Positions 40,071 through 50,775 of a stretch of DNA of 64,000 bases are shown one piece after another. Position 1 is the stretch's first letter. Each line of letters starts with the position of its first letter. The translations under genes were made by a program, and so were the position numbers. The notes beneath the pieces are model-generated. The model saw nothing but the letters and a program-made list of their open reading frames with translations. It did no database searches and was not told the DNA's origin. This stretch comes from Klebsiella aerogenes (GTDB lineage: Bacteria > Pseudomonadota > Gammaproteobacteria > Enterobacterales > Enterobacteriaceae), in the NCBI GenBank assembly GCA_029027985.1, contig CP119076.1, forward strand, positions 3,160,422-3,224,421, read 5' to 3'.

Positions 40071-40646
40071 ATGCGTGTCATTACACTCGCGGGCAGCCCC
40101 CGCTACCCTTCTCGCTCCAGCGCGCTGCTGGAGTACGCCAGGGAGAAACTCGCCGCCGCTGATATCGAGGTTTACCACTGGCATTTACAGAATTTTGAGC
40201 CTGAAGACCTGCTCTACGCCCGCTTCGATAATCCGGCTTTACATACCTTAAATGAACAGCTTACCGGCGCCGATGGCGTAATTATCGCTACCCCGGTCTA
40301 TAAAGCCTCTTTTTCCGGCGCGCTGAAAACACTGCTCGACCTGCTGCCGGAACGCGCGCTGGAGGGCAAAATCGTCCTGCCGCTGGCCACCGGCGGAACC
40401 ATCGCCCATATGCTGGCGGTTGATTACGCGCTGAAGCCGGTACTTAATGCCTTAAAGGCGCAGGAGATCCTCCACGGCGTTTTCGCTGATGATAGCCAGG
40501 TCACCGACTACCAGCACAAACCGCAGTTCACGCCGAATCTGCAAAACCGCCTCGATCAAGCGCTGGAAACCTTCTGGCAGGCGCTGAATCGCCGCAACAG
40601 CCGAATCCCCGGCCTAAAGACGCTACGGGGGGTTGAGCATGCTTAA
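40071..40646 (+). CDS. ssuE: NADPH-dependent FMN reductase SsuE
   Basis: A 191-residue flavodoxin-fold reductase that supplies FMNH2 to the sulfonate monooxygenase SsuD. ATG 40071 follows AAGGAGAG by two to four bases. The flavin-binding start [20 protein letters not shown] and [20 protein letters not shown] are typical. First gene of ssuEADCB, which scavenges sulfur from alkanesulfonates; in E. coli Cbl and CysB control it in sulfate starvation. It is divergent from pyrD. The elf fimbrial genes that separate the two in E. coli are absent. Confidence 0.96.
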   Translation: MRVITLAGSPRYPSRSSALLEYAREKLAAADIEVYHWHLQNFEPEDLLYARFDNPALHTLNEQLTGADGVIIATPVYKASFSGALKTLLDLLPERALEGKIVLPLATGGTIAHMLAVDYALKPVLNALKAQEILHGVFADDSQVTDYQHKPQFTPNLQNRLDQALETFWQALNRRNSRIPGLKTLRGVEHA

Positions 40647-41601
40647 TCCTCTACGCGCTTTGGCGCTCGGCGGCCTGCTTGCGCTTTCCTCTGTTGCTCA
40701 CGCAGCCGTTCAGGCGCCGGATGCCTTACGTATCGGCTATCAAAAAGGCAGCGTCAGCATGGTGCTGGCCAAAAGTCATCAACTGCTGGAGAAACGCTAC
40801 CCGAACACCAAAATCTCATGGGTCGAGTTCCCCGCCGGGCCGCAAATGCTCGAAGCGCTAAACGTCGGCAGTATCGATATCGGCAGCACCGGCGACATTC
40901 CGCCGATTTTCGCTCAGGCCGCCGGCGCGGACCTCGTCTATATCGGCGCCGAACCGGCGAAGCCGAAAGCGGAAGTGATTCTGGTTGCCGATAACAGCCC
41001 CATCAAAAACGTTGCCGAACTAAAAGGCCGCAAAGTGGCGTTTCAGAAAGGATCCAGCTCGCACAACCTATTGCTGCGTGCCTTACAGCAGGCGGGTCTT
41101 AAGTTCAGCGATATCCAGCCGGTTTATCTGGCCCCGGCCGATGCTCGCGCCACATTCCAGCAGGGTAACGTCGATGCCTGGGCTATCTGGGATCCTTACT
41201 ACTCTGCCGCGCTGCTGCAAGGCGGCGTTAGGGTGCTGAAGGATGGTACCGACCTGAAGCAGACCGGTTCATTCTATCTCGCCGCCCGCCCGTATGCAGA
41301 AAAGAACGGCGCCTTCATCGAGGGCATACTGGAGACCTTTAGCCAGGCCGATGCCCTTACCCTTAGCCAACGTCAAGAGAGTATCTCCCTGCTGGCCAAA
41401 ACCATGGGCTTGCCGGAAGCGGTGATCGCCAGTTATCTCGACCATCGCCCACCGACCGCGATTACCCCGGTGAGCGCTGAAACAGCCGCCCGCCAGCAAC
41501 AAACCGCCGACCTGTTCTATGAGAACAAGCTGGTACCCACAAGAATCACCATTCAAAACCGCATCTGGCAACCCATCCCCGCACAAGGAGCAAAATCATG
41601 A
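40639..41601 (+). CDS. ssuA: Aliphatic sulfonate-binding protein SsuA
   Basis: A 320-residue periplasmic binding protein of the SsuABC sulfonate importer. I chose ATG 40639 ([12 protein letters not shown]), which overlaps ssuE by eight bases; a TTG two codons earlier is the alternative. The signal peptide ends near SSVAHA/AVQ. The fold is the type II binding-protein kind of the SsuA/TauA family ([44 protein letters not shown]). Confidence 0.96.
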   Translation: MLNPLRALALGGLLALSSVAHAAVQAPDALRIGYQKGSVSMVLAKSHQLLEKRYPNTKISWVEFPAGPQMLEALNVGSIDIGSTGDIPPIFAQAAGADLVYIGAEPAKPKAEVILVADNSPIKNVAELKGRKVAFQKGSSSHNLLLRALQQAGLKFSDIQPVYLAPADARATFQQGNVDAWAIWDPYYSAALLQGGVRVLKDGTDLKQTGSFYLAARPYAEKNGAFIEGILETFSQADALTLSQRQESISLLAKTMGLPEAVIASYLDHRPPTAITPVSAETAARQQQTADLFYENKLVPTRITIQNRIWQPIPAQGAKS

Positions 41602-42743
41602 GTCTGAATATGTTCTGGTTTTTACCCACCCACGGTGACGGCCGCTATCTGGGTACCGAAGAAGGCGCGCGTCCGGTTGACCATAGCTACCTGCAACAAA
41701 TCGCCCAGGCGGCCGACCGGCTCGGTTTTACCGGTGTGCTCATTCCAACCGGGCGTTCCTGCGAAGATGCCTGGCTGGTGGCCGCGTCCATGATCCCGGT
41801 TACCCAGCGGCTGAAGTTTCTCGTCGCGCTGCGCCCAAGCGTGGTATCCCCCACCGTTGCCGCACGCCAGGCGGCCACCCTCGACCGACTGTCGAATGGC
41901 CGGGCGCTGTTTAACCTGGTGACCGGCAGCGACCCGGCGGAACTCGCTGGCGACGGCGTGTTCCTCGATCACAGCGAACGCTACGAAGCCTCTGCCGAAT
42001 TTACCCATATCTGGCGCAAGCTGATGGAAGGCGAAACCGTCACCTATCACGGCAAACACCAGCACGTGCGCGGGGCAAAACTGTTGTTTCCGCCGCAGCA
42101 GCAGCCGCGGCCGCCGCTCTACTTCGGTGGATCGTCAGATGTGGCTCAGGATCTGGCTGCCGAGCAGGTCGATCTCTACCTGACCTGGGGCGAGCCGCCA
42201 GAACAGGTGGCGGAGAAGATTGCTCAGGTACGCGAAAAAGCCGCCCGTCATGGCCGCAGCGTGCGTTTCGGCATTCGTCTGCATGTGATCGTCCGCGAGA
42301 CCAATGAAGAGGCCTGGCAGGCGGCGGAGAGTTTGATCTCCCATCTTGATGACGACACCATCGCCCGCGCCCAGGCGGCCTTCGCACAAACCGATTCGGT
42401 CGGGCAGCACCGCATGGCGGCATTACATAACGGGCGTCGCGACAAGCTGGAGATAAGCCCGAATCTGTGGGCCGGCGTCGGCCTGGCTCGCGGCGGCGCG
42501 GGTACCGCGCTAGTCGGCGATGCTGCCACCGTTGCCGAACGGATCAATGAATACGCCGCGCTCGGCATCGATAGTTTTATCCTCTCCGGTTATCCGCATC
42601 TTGAGGAAGCCTGGCGAGTGGGCGAACTGCTGTTCCCGCTGCTCGATGTCAATGTGCCGTCCATCCCGCAACCGCAAAATCTGCGTTTGCAGGGTGAAGC
42701 GGTAGCCAACGAATTTATCCCGCGCAAAGCGGCGCAAAGTTAA
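41598..42743 (+). CDS. ssuD: FMNH2-dependent alkanesulfonate monooxygenase SsuD
   Basis: A 381-residue TIM-barrel monooxygenase of the bacterial luciferase family that cleaves alkanesulfonates to aldehyde and sulfite using FMNH2 from SsuE. Recognisable are [16 protein letters not shown], the Cys54-containing [10 protein letters not shown], and [17 protein letters not shown]. Length matches E. coli SsuD. Its start overlaps the ssuA stop by four bases. Confidence 0.97.
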   Translation: MSLNMFWFLPTHGDGRYLGTEEGARPVDHSYLQQIAQAADRLGFTGVLIPTGRSCEDAWLVAASMIPVTQRLKFLVALRPSVVSPTVAARQAATLDRLSNGRALFNLVTGSDPAELAGDGVFLDHSERYEASAEFTHIWRKLMEGETVTYHGKHQHVRGAKLLFPPQQQPRPPLYFGGSSDVAQDLAAEQVDLYLTWGEPPEQVAEKIAQVREKAARHGRSVRFGIRLHVIVRETNEEAWQAAESLISHLDDDTIARAQAAFAQTDSVGQHRMAALHNGRRDKLEISPNLWAGVGLARGGAGTALVGDAATVAERINEYAALGIDSFILSGYPHLEEAWRVGELLFPLLDVNVPSIPQPQNLRLQGEAVANEFIPRKAAQS

Positions 42744-42753
42744 GGAGCGTATC

Positions 42754-43545
42754 ATGACGACGCCTTCGCATCAGCTTCTGCTGCGTCTTGCCCCGTGGTT
42801 TTTACCGGTGGGTACCGTTCTGGTCTGGCAGCTGGCGTCATCCGCGGGCTGGCTCTCGACCCGCATTCTCCCCTCTCCGGAGGGGGTACTGAAAGCCTTC
42901 TGGACGCTCTCCGCCAGCGGCGAGCTGTGGCAGCACCTGGCGATTAGTTCCTGGCGCGCGCTACTTGGCTTCGCCATTGGCGGCTCCATCGGCCTGACGC
43001 TGGGGTTGATTAGCGGATTGTCGCGCTGGGGCGAACGCCTGCTTGATACTTCCATCCAGATGCTGCGCAATGTGCCGCATCTGGCCCTGATCCCGCTGGT
43101 GATTTTGTGGTTCGGCATTGATGAGAGCGCCAAAATATTCCTCGTGGCGCTGGGAACAATGTTCCCTATCTACATCAATACCTGGCACGGCATCCGCAAT
43201 ATCGATCGCGGGTTAGTGGAAATGGCGCGCAGCTACGGTTTATCCGGACTCGCCCTTTTCCGCCACGTGATCCTGCCCGGCGCCCTCCCCTCGATCATGG
43301 TCGGCATTCGCTTCGCTCTCGGCCTGATGTGGCTGACGCTTATCGTTGCCGAAACCATTTCCGCAAACGCCGGGATCGGTTATCTGGCGATGAACGCCCG
43401 TGAATTTCTGCAAACCGACGTGGTCGTGGTCGCCATTATTCTTTACGCCATTCTCGGTAAACTCGCCGATTTCAGCGCGCAGCTGCTGGAGCGCGTCTGG
43501 TTACGCTGGAACCCGGCTTATCGTCTTCAGGAGGCCAACGCATGA
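42754..43545 (+). CDS. ssuC: Sulfonate ABC transporter permease SsuC
   Basis: A 263-residue inner-membrane permease of the BPD_transp_1 family. About six membrane helices are visible, with the EAA-type coupling loop [20 protein letters not shown] that contacts SsuB. It follows ssuD by 10 bases and overlaps ssuB by four. Confidence 0.96.
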   Translation: MTTPSHQLLLRLAPWFLPVGTVLVWQLASSAGWLSTRILPSPEGVLKAFWTLSASGELWQHLAISSWRALLGFAIGGSIGLTLGLISGLSRWGERLLDTSIQMLRNVPHLALIPLVILWFGIDESAKIFLVALGTMFPIYINTWHGIRNIDRGLVEMARSYGLSGLALFRHVILPGALPSIMVGIRFALGLMWLTLIVAETISANAGIGYLAMNAREFLQTDVVVVAIILYAILGKLADFSAQLLERVWLRWNPAYRLQEANA

Positions 43546-44315
43546 ATACTGCCCGTCTCAACCCAGGTATCCCGCTGCTGCTTAACGCGGTAAACAAGCG
43601 CTATGGCGACAATGTCATTCTTAATGCGCTGAATTTACATATCCCCACCGGACAATTTGTGGCAGTGGTCGGGCGCAGCGGCGGCGGTAAAAGTACCCTG
43701 CTGCGCCTGCTGGCCGGGCTGGAAAAACCTAACGGCGGTGAACTGCTGGCTGGCGCGACGCCGCTGGCGGAGATTCAGGACGACACACGTATGATGTTCC
43801 AGGATGCGCGTTTGCTGCCATGGAAGACGGTGATTGATAATGTCGGTCTTGGGCTGAAGGGGCAATGGCGCGATGCCGCCCGCCAGGCGTTGGCCAGCGT
43901 CGGGCTGGCAGAGAGGGCCGATGAGTGGCCCGCGGCGCTCTCCGGCGGGCAAAAACAGCGCGTCGCGCTGGCCCGCGCGCTGATCCACCGCCCACGTTTG
44001 TTACTGCTGGATGAACCACTGGGTGCGCTTGATGCCCTCACCCGCCTGGAGATGCAGGAATTGATCGTTTCATTATGGCAGGAACATGGCTTTACCGTAT
44101 TACTGGTGACGCATGACGTGAGCGAAGCAGTGGCGATGGCCGACCGGGTGCTGTTAATTGAAGAGAAGAAAATTGGCCTCGATTTGAGCGTAGATATTCC
44201 GCGCCCACGGCGGTTCGGCTCAGCCAGGCTGGCGGAACTGGAAGCTGAAGTGCTCGATCGGGTCATGAAACGTGGCCACAGCGAACGCTCGCCGCGTTTA
44301 TTTAGCCACGGCTGA
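43542..44315 (+). CDS. ssuB: Sulfonate ABC transporter ATPase SsuB
   Basis: A 257-residue ABC ATPase driving sulfonate import. Walker [10 protein letters not shown], signature LSGGQKQR, Walker [14 protein letters not shown] and the switch His in [10 protein letters not shown] are present. Last gene of the operon; two palindromic REP-like elements follow before the convergent pepN. Confidence 0.97.
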   Translation: MNTARLNPGIPLLLNAVNKRYGDNVILNALNLHIPTGQFVAVVGRSGGGKSTLLRLLAGLEKPNGGELLAGATPLAEIQDDTRMMFQDARLLPWKTVIDNVGLGLKGQWRDAARQALASVGLAERADEWPAALSGGQKQRVALARALIHRPRLLLLDEPLGALDALTRLEMQELIVSLWQEHGFTVLLVTHDVSEAVAMADRVLLIEEKKIGLDLSVDIPRPRRFGSARLAELEAEVLDRVMKRGHSERSPRLFSHG

Positions 44316-44333
44316 CCAAAGGGGCAGCAATTT

Positions 44334-44359
44334 CCCGGCCCGCGCTGCGTTCGGCCGGG
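44334..44359. repeat. REP-like palindrome 1 after ssuB
   Basis: CCCGGCC and GGCCGGG arms enclose CGCGCTGCGTTC and are followed by GCTACAGA, in the manner of enterobacterial REP units. It lies between convergent ssuB and pepN, the classical REP position. Confidence 0.65.
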
Positions 44360-44421
44360 CTACAGATTCTGCCGTTTGCACGGACCGTAGATCGCCCGAC
44401 AAAATAACGACACAACAGGAT

Positions 44422-44457
44422 ATCCCGGATAAGGCGCAAAGCGCCGCTATCCGGGGG
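44422..44457. repeat. REP-like palindrome 2 before the pepN end
   Basis: CCCGGATA ... TATCCGGG with an inner GGCGC-AAA-GCGCC stem, 88 bases (start to start) after the first unit. The two could form a BIME-type pair that binds gyrase or IHF or protects message ends. It also serves as the likely 3' structure of pepN. Confidence 0.65.
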
Positions 44458-44468
44458 TTACATCGTCG

Positions 44469-47084
44469 TTACGCCAGCGCCTTGCTGATTTTCTCGAACA
44501 GATCGCCGGAGAGATTCTCCAGACCTTTCAGCTGTTCCAGCGCCGCGCGCATCATCCCCTGACGCTTCTGATCGTAGCGTTTCAGACGAATCAGCGGTTC
44601 AATCAGACGCGACGCCACCTGCGGGTTGCGGCTGTTGAGTTCAGTCAGCATTTCCACCAGGAACTGGTAGCCGCTACCGTCTTCGGCATGGAACGCCGCC
44701 GGGTTGCTGCCGGCGAAAGCGCCGATCAGCGAACGTACGCGGTTCGGGTTGCTCATACTGAACGAACGATGGTTCAGCAAACCGCGTACCGTTTCAACCA
44801 CGTTAGCCGCCGGGCTGGTGGACTGCAGGATAAACCATTTATCCATCACCAGACCGTCCTGATGCCACTTATCATCGTACTCCTGCATCAGCACATCACG
44901 GCACGGCAACTCTGCCGCCACCGAGGCCGCCAGCGCCGCTAACGCATCGGTCATATTATCGGCGTGATGGTACTGCGCGCTCACCAGTTTGTCCGCCAAT
45001 TCAACGTCGCCGAATGCCAGATAGCGCAGGCAGGTATTGCGCAGAGCGCGTTTACCGATATCGGCATGCTCCACGCGATAGCTATCGAGCTTGTTCGCGT
45101 TGTAAACCACCAGCAACTCATCGGCCAGTTCCCTCGCCAGCGTGCGGGTCAGCGCTTCACGCACCGCGGCAATCGCGATCGGGTCGATGGTCGCAAACAG
45201 CTCGGCGATTTCGTTGGCGGACGGCAGCGTTAAAATCTCTGCCGCCAGCGCCGGGTCGATGTTCTCGTCGAGCAGGATGGCGCGGAACGCGTCGGCCACG
45301 TGGATCGGTAGCGACAGCGGCTGTCCCTGCTGATGACGGTTGACGTTGAGCTTGATGTAGGTCGCCAACAGGCTCTGCGCGGCATCCCAACGCGAGAAGT
45401 CATTACGCGCATGACGCATCAGGAAGGTGAGCTGCTGGTCGCTCCATTTATATTCGAGCTTCACGGGTGCGGAGAATTCGCACAGCAGCGCCGGAACCGG
45501 CTGGAAGTAGACATTATCAAAGACGAAGGTCTGCTCTGCCTGGGTGACATTCAGCACGTGGTGTACCGGATGGTCGCCTTTTTGCAGCGGGATCACTTTC
45601 CCCTCGTTATCGTACAGTTCAATACTGAACGGAATGTGCAGCGGCTGCTTGTCGGCTTGTTCCGCAGTCGGCGGCGTACGCTGGCTGATGGTCAGCGTGT
45701 ACTGCTCGGTTTCCGGATTGTAGTCGTCATGCACGCTGACCACCGGGGTACCGGACTGGCTGTACCAGCGGCGGAAATGCGACAAATCGACGTTGGAAGC
45801 GTCTTCCATCGCCTGCACAAAGTCGTCGCAGGTGGCGGCGCTACCGTCGTGGCGTTCAAAGTACAGCTGCATCCCTTTCTGGAAGTTTGCTTCACCCAGT
45901 AATGTGTGCAGCATACGGATCACTTCTGCGCCCTTTTCATAGACGGTCAGGGTGTAGAAGTTGTTCATTTCGATAACCATATCCGGACGGATCGGGTGCG
46001 CCATCGGACTGGCGTCTTCGGCAAACTGCATCCCGCGCATGGTGCGCACATTATTAATGCGATTAACCGCGCGCGAGCCGAGATCGGAGCTGAACTCTTG
46101 ATCGCGGAATACGGTCAGCCCTTCTTTCAGGCTGAGCTGGAACCAATCGCGACAGGTGACGCGGTTGCCGGTCCAGTTGTGGAAATACTCATGGCCAATC
46201 ACGCGCTCGATATCGAGGTAGTCTTTATCGGTCGCGGTATCGGTACGGGCCAGCACATATTTGGAGTTAAAGACGTTAAGTCCTTTGTTCTCCATCGCGC
46301 CCATATTGAAGAAATCGACGGCGACAATCATGTAGATGTCGAGGTCATATTCGAGGCCGAAACGGGTTTCATCCCACTTCATGGAATTTTTCAGCGAGGT
46401 CATCGCCCACGGCGCGCGGTCCAGATTGCCGCGGTCAACGTACAGCTCAAGCGCGACTTCACGCCCGGAACGGGTGGTGAAGGTATCACGCAATACGTCG
46501 AAGTCGCCAGCCACCAGCGCGAACAGGTAGCACGGTTTCGGGAACGGGTCCTGCCACTGGATCCAGTGGCGGCCGTTGTCCAGCTCGCCCTGCGCCACGC
46601 GGTTGCCGTTGGAGAGCAGGAACGGATATTTTGTTTTATCGGCGATGATTTTGGTGGTGAAGCGCGCCAGTACATCCGGGCGGTCCAGGTACCAGGTAAT
46701 ATGGCGGAAGCCTTCCGCTTCGCACTGGGTACACAGCGCTTCGCCTGACTGATACAGGCCTTCCAGCGCAGTGTTCGCCGCCGGGCTAATTTCATTGACG
46801 ATAGTCAGGGTGAAGCTTTCCGGCAAGCCGTTAATCACCAGCTGATTGTTTTCTTCTTTATAGTCGGTCCACGGCTGGCCGTTCACCTGTAGCGAAATTA
46901 GAGTCAGGTCTTCGCCATCCAGACGCAATGGCACATCAGACGCAGCCGCGTGACGGGAAACCTTACTCTCGGCCGTGACAACGGTTTTCGCGGCATCCAG
47001 GTCAAAGGTCAAATCAATATCGCTAATCAGATAGTCCGGCGCACGGTAGTCGTGGCGGTATTTGGCTTGGGGCTGTTGTGTCAT
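44469..47084 (-). CDS. pepN: Aminopeptidase N
   Basis: An 871-residue cytoplasmic M1-family zinc aminopeptidase, the major alanyl aminopeptidase. Exopeptidase motif GAMEN (NMGAMENKGL), zinc motif HEYFHNW with the distal Glu in LKEGLTVFRDQEF, and C-terminal helical domains are present. Start MTQQPQAKYRHDYRAPDY equals that of the E. coli enzyme, and the length differs by one residue. Divergent from pncB across 328 bases. Confidence 0.98.
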   Translation of the reverse strand: MTQQPQAKYRHDYRAPDYLISDIDLTFDLDAAKTVVTAESKVSRHAAASDVPLRLDGEDLTLISLQVNGQPWTDYKEENNQLVINGLPESFTLTIVNEISPAANTALEGLYQSGEALCTQCEAEGFRHITWYLDRPDVLARFTTKIIADKTKYPFLLSNGNRVAQGELDNGRHWIQWQDPFPKPCYLFALVAGDFDVLRDTFTTRSGREVALELYVDRGNLDRAPWAMTSLKNSMKWDETRFGLEYDLDIYMIVAVDFFNMGAMENKGLNVFNSKYVLARTDTATDKDYLDIERVIGHEYFHNWTGNRVTCRDWFQLSLKEGLTVFRDQEFSSDLGSRAVNRINNVRTMRGMQFAEDASPMAHPIRPDMVIEMNNFYTLTVYEKGAEVIRMLHTLLGEANFQKGMQLYFERHDGSAATCDDFVQAMEDASNVDLSHFRRWYSQSGTPVVSVHDDYNPETEQYTLTISQRTPPTAEQADKQPLHIPFSIELYDNEGKVIPLQKGDHPVHHVLNVTQAEQTFVFDNVYFQPVPALLCEFSAPVKLEYKWSDQQLTFLMRHARNDFSRWDAAQSLLATYIKLNVNRHQQGQPLSLPIHVADAFRAILLDENIDPALAAEILTLPSANEIAELFATIDPIAIAAVREALTRTLARELADELLVVYNANKLDSYRVEHADIGKRALRNTCLRYLAFGDVELADKLVSAQYHHADNMTDALAALAASVAAELPCRDVLMQEYDDKWHQDGLVMDKWFILQSTSPAANVVETVRGLLNHRSFSMSNPNRVRSLIGAFAGSNPAAFHAEDGSGYQFLVEMLTELNSRNPQVASRLIEPLIRLKRYDQKRQGMMRAALEQLKGLENLSGDLFEKISKALA

Positions 47085-47342
47085 AAAAAACCTTTAGCGT
47101 GTCTGTAAAGTATCGGCTCCAGTCTATTCCTGTTGTGAAGATCGCGCTATGCAGAATCTTCATCTTTTCAACGTTCAACACGAAAATCGCTACATAGTGA
47201 TAACATATGAGGCACGAAATGCGCTCGACCAGGCGTAAAGCTTGTGGTGTGATCCATGTTCAATATATTAAACTAGGCCTCGCAAATGACCGTCAGCGTT
47301 GCCGTCGGACCATCGCAGCAGGACAGCATCGGGTAATAAAGG

Positions 47343-47348
47343 TATACT
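47343..47348 (+). promoter_or_regulatory. Candidate pncB -10 element
   Basis: TATACT lies 64 bases before the pncB start; the -35 region is weak. The divergent spacer 47085-47412 holds no gene that I can support and no clear NadR box. Confidence 0.45.
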
Positions 47349-47412
47349 CCGCCTCCTTTTTTCTGCTTTGGTTTGAATGGAACGCCCCAGTGAGAGGATG
47401 CTACTGCGCACC

Positions 47413-48615
47413 ATGACACAATTCACTTCTCCTGTACTGCACTCGCTGCTTGATACGGATGCCTATAAGCTGCACATGCAGCAGGCTGTCTTCCACCGCT
47501 ACTACGATGTGGACGTCGCGGCGGAATTCCGCTGCCGTGGAGATGACCTGCTCGGCATCTATGCCGACGCGATTCGCGAGCAGGTCGAGACCATGCGCGA
47601 CCTGAAGTTGCAGGACGATGAGTATCACTGGTTATCCACCCTGCCGTTCTTCTCGCAGGACTATCTCGACTGGCTGCGCGACTTCCGCTATGACCCAAGC
47701 CAGGTCACCGTCAGCAACGATAACGGCAAGCTGAATATTCGCCTCGCCGGGCCGTGGCGTGAAGTGATCATGTGGGAAGTGCCGCTACTGGCGGTCATAA
47801 GCGAACTGGTGCATCACTACCGCTCGCCGGAAATCGGCGTTGATCTGGCGCTTAAGACGCTTGAACACAAGCTGGTCGACTTCGCCAACATGACCGCCGA
47901 CATCGATATGTCAGCGTTTCACCTGATGGATTTCGGCACCCGTCGCCGCTTCTCCCGCGACGTGCAGCGGGCTATCGTGCAACGCCTGCAGCAGGAAGCA
48001 TGGTTTGTCGGCACCAGCAACTACGATCTCGCCCGCCGCCTGAATTTAACGCCGATGGGTACCCAGGCGCACGAATGGTTCCAGGCCCACCAGCAGATCA
48101 GCCCGAGCCTGGCCAGTAGTCAACGCGCAGCGCTTGCCGCCTGGTTGAGCGAATATCCGGATCAGTTGGGTATTGCGCTGACTGACTGCATCACCATGGA
48201 TGCCTTCCTGCGTGACTTTGGTCCGGAATTCGCCACCCGCTACCAGGGCCTACGCCATGATTCCGGGGATCCGCTGGAATGGGGCGAAAAAGCGATCGCG
48301 CATTACCAGAAACTGGGTATCGACCCAATGAGTAAAGTGCTGGTGTTCTCCGATAACCTCGACCTTGCCAAAGCGGTCGATCTGTATCGCCACTTTTCCT
48401 CGCGGGTGAATCTCAGCTTCGGTATCGGTACCCGTTTAACCTGCGACATCCCTCAGGTAAAACCGCTGAATATCGTCATAAAACTAGTGGAATGTAACGG
48501 CAAGCCGGTGGCGAAACTGTCCGATAGCCCGGGTAAAACCATCTGCCATGATAAGGCATTCGTCCGCGCCCTTCGCGAGGCGTTCGACCTGCCGCCGATT
48601 AAAAAGGCGAGTTAA
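47413..48615 (+). CDS. pncB: Nicotinate phosphoribosyltransferase
   Basis: A 400-residue enzyme of NAD salvage joining nicotinate and PRPP to nicotinate mononucleotide. I chose ATG 47413 ([20 protein letters not shown]), which gives exact family length; an upstream in-frame ATG at 47377 would add 12 unlike residues. The catalytic His region ([16 protein letters not shown]) and PRPP-binding loop are present. Confidence 0.97.
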   Translation: MTQFTSPVLHSLLDTDAYKLHMQQAVFHRYYDVDVAAEFRCRGDDLLGIYADAIREQVETMRDLKLQDDEYHWLSTLPFFSQDYLDWLRDFRYDPSQVTVSNDNGKLNIRLAGPWREVIMWEVPLLAVISELVHHYRSPEIGVDLALKTLEHKLVDFANMTADIDMSAFHLMDFGTRRRFSRDVQRAIVQRLQQEAWFVGTSNYDLARRLNLTPMGTQAHEWFQAHQQISPSLASSQRAALAAWLSEYPDQLGIALTDCITMDAFLRDFGPEFATRYQGLRHDSGDPLEWGEKAIAHYQKLGIDPMSKVLVFSDNLDLAKAVDLYRHFSSRVNLSFGIGTRLTCDIPQVKPLNIVIKLVECNGKPVAKLSDSPGKTICHDKAFVRALREAFDLPPIKKAS

Positions 48616-48622
48616 TCTCATC

Positions 48623-48648
48623 AAGGAGCCCTTCAGGCTCCTTTTTCT
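48623..48648 (+). terminator. pncB intrinsic terminator
   Basis: AAGGAGCC-CTTCA-GGCTCCTTTTTC: an eight-pair stem plus T-run, eight bases after the pncB stop. Confidence 0.92.
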
Positions 48649-48780
48649 TTATTATTATTGCCGAATTATCCCCTTCCGATGCGAATTCTGCTTGTCTGAT
48701 AGAAGATGACAGGTAACATAGATATCCCCCCGCTGAAGGGGGAAACAGAATTTTTTATTGGACTACAAAGAGAGACTATT

Positions 48781-50181
48781 ATGAGCGTTGTGCCTGTAGC
48801 CGACGTACTCCAGGGCCGCGTTGCCGTTGACAGCGAAGTCACCGTGCGCGGATGGGTGCGTACCCGCCGAGATTCTAAAGCTGGCTTTTCTTTCCTCGCC
48901 GTCTATGACGGTTCCTGCTTTGATCCTGTACAGGCCGTTATTAATAATTCTCTGCCCAATTACAATGAGGAAGTGCTGCGCCTGACGACCGGCTGTTCGG
49001 TTATCGTCACCGGTAAAATCGTCGCCTCTCAGGGTCAGGGTCAAAGCTTTGAAATCCAGGCCTCCAGCGTGGAAGTCACCGGCTGGGTCGAAGATCCGGA
49101 TACCTATCCGATGGCGGCGAAACGCCACAGTATCGAGTATTTGCGTGAAGTGGCGCACCTGCGTCCGCGCACCAACCTGATCGGCGCGGTGGCTCGCGTA
49201 CGCCATACTCTGGCGCAAGCGCTGCACCGTTTCTTCGACGAGCAGGGTTTCTTCTGGGTATCTACCCCGTTGATTACCGCCTCCGATACCGAAGGTGCTG
49301 GCGAGATGTTCCGCGTATCGACGCTGGATCTGGAAAACCTGCCACGTAACGACCAGGGTAAAGTCGATTTCGATAAAGACTTCTTTGGTAAAGAGTCGTT
49401 CCTGACCGTTTCCGGCCAGTTGAACGGCGAGACTTATGCCTGCGCCTTATCCAAAATCTATACCTTTGGCCCAACCTTCCGCGCTGAAAACTCTAACACC
49501 AGCCGCCACCTGGCGGAGTTCTGGATGCTGGAGCCGGAAGTCGCCTTCGCGAACCTGAACGATGTCGCCGGTCTGGCGGAAGCGATGCTGAAGTACGTCT
49601 TCAAGGCGGTGCTGGAAGAGCGCGCGGATGACATGAAATTCTTCGCCGAACGCGTTGATAAAGACGCCATCGACCGTCTGCAGCGTTTCGTCTCCGCTGA
49701 TTTTGCGCAGGTTGATTACACCGACGCCGTTACTATTCTGGAAAACTGCGGTAAGACGTTTGAAAACCCAGTGTTCTGGGGCGTGGATCTCTCCTCCGAG
49801 CACGAGCGTTATCTGGCCGAAGAGCACTTCAAAGCGCCGGTGGTGGTAAAAAACTATCCGAAAGATATTAAGGCGTTCTACATGCGCCTTAACGAAGACG
49901 GCAAAACCGTCGCGGCAATGGATGTTCTGGCGCCGGGAATCGGTGAAATCATCGGCGGTTCCCAGCGTGAAGAGCGTCTCGACGTACTGGACGCGCGTAT
50001 GGCGGAAATGGGTCTGAATAAAGAAGACTACTGGTGGTATCGCGATCTGCGTCGCTACGGCACCGTACCGCACTCAGGCTTTGGCCTGGGCTTCGAGCGT
50101 CTGATCGCCTATGTGACCGGCGTACAGAACGTTCGTGACGTGATCCCATTCCCGCGTACACCGCGTAACGCCACGTTCTAA
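48781..50181 (+). CDS. asnS: Asparaginyl-tRNA synthetase
   Basis: A 466-residue class II aminoacyl-tRNA synthetase. I chose ATG 48781 ([15 protein letters not shown]); an open frame upstream is leader. An N-terminal OB-fold anticodon domain (about residues 17-100) precedes the class II catalytic core with motif 2 ([20 protein letters not shown]) and motif 3 ([15 protein letters not shown]). Length and sequence match the E. coli enzyme closely. Confidence 0.98.
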   Translation: MSVVPVADVLQGRVAVDSEVTVRGWVRTRRDSKAGFSFLAVYDGSCFDPVQAVINNSLPNYNEEVLRLTTGCSVIVTGKIVASQGQGQSFEIQASSVEVTGWVEDPDTYPMAAKRHSIEYLREVAHLRPRTNLIGAVARVRHTLAQALHRFFDEQGFFWVSTPLITASDTEGAGEMFRVSTLDLENLPRNDQGKVDFDKDFFGKESFLTVSGQLNGETYACALSKIYTFGPTFRAENSNTSRHLAEFWMLEPEVAFANLNDVAGLAEAMLKYVFKAVLEERADDMKFFAERVDKDAIDRLQRFVSADFAQVDYTDAVTILENCGKTFENPVFWGVDLSSEHERYLAEEHFKAPVVVKNYPKDIKAFYMRLNEDGKTVAAMDVLAPGIGEIIGGSQREERLDVLDARMAEMGLNKEDYWWYRDLRRYGTVPHSGFGLGFERLIAYVTGVQNVRDVIPFPRTPRNATF

Positions 50182-50204
50182 TCGAATTTTCTACAGAAAC
50201 TCGC

Positions 50205-50231
50205 AAGGTCGGCGCAAGCCGGCCTTTTTTT
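50205..50231 (+). terminator. asnS intrinsic terminator
   Basis: AAGGTCGGC-GCAA-GCCGGCCTTTTTTT: a stem of nine pairs including one G-U, then seven Ts, 23 bases after the asnS stop. Confidence 0.93.
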
Positions 50232-50576
50232 ATGTCAATTTCCGTGAACAAATTTCAGCAAATTTAAACATCAACCCTCACAATTTGTAATTATGTTACT
50301 CACTATTTCCTCACCCTTCGTAGGTTGGTATCGCACCTTATGTTAAGACATCGGCAAATACACTGATTGATTTGCTTATTTTTTATCCATTTGGCGCACG
50401 ATATGCAAAAAAACCATCTGAGCGAAAAACAGCCCGATACCAGTCAAAAAATAATCAAATCTGGTTTTAGCAAAAATATTCATAACTAATTCATATAGAT
50501 ATATATAAGAGAGTGACCTTCTTCGCAAAGTGGAACGGAATTTTGATTGAGTTCACAAAGTTCAAAGAAATACATA

Positions 50577-50632
50577 TTTAGTTACATGTTTTTTCTTTTG
50601 GTTACCATTTTACGATATTGGTAGCATTTTCC
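50577..50632 (+). promoter_or_regulatory. OmpR-binding region of ompF
   Basis: The segment with TTAGTTACATG, TTTTGGTTACCATTT and ATTGGTAGCATTT follows the E. coli F1-F2-F3 OmpR boxes in order and spacing. Downstream AAAGATGCC (about 50658) matches the ompF -10/start. The stretch 50232-50576 is AT-rich; it would hold the distal F4/IHF region and no gene that I can see. Confidence 0.75.
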
Positions 50633-50659
50633 GGCTAGCGAAACGGCACCGCCGATGGA

Positions 50660-50775
50660 AAGATGCCTCCAGACACCAAACTATCCTCAATAGTTCTGTA
50701 AATTTTCATTGACGGAATTTATTGGCGGGCGGTGGCAAGTGTCATATAAAAAATATTAAATGAGGGTAATAAATA
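50660..50775 (+). promoter_or_regulatory. ompF 5' untranslated region with MicF target
   Basis: The leader contains GGCAAGTGTCATATAAAA, TGAGGGTAATAAATAATG and the start of ompF, matching the E. coli segment that pairs with the antisense RNA MicF. The micF gene itself lies by ompC and is not in this window. Confidence 0.65.

Noticed and set aside
47207-47416. A 69-codon plus-strand frame before pncB
   Set aside because: It crosses the pncB promoter and start region in another phase, with no ribosome binding site and no recognisable domain.
50232-50775. A micF gene upstream of ompF
   Set aside because: micF belongs next to ompC. Only its target in the ompF leader is recognisable here.
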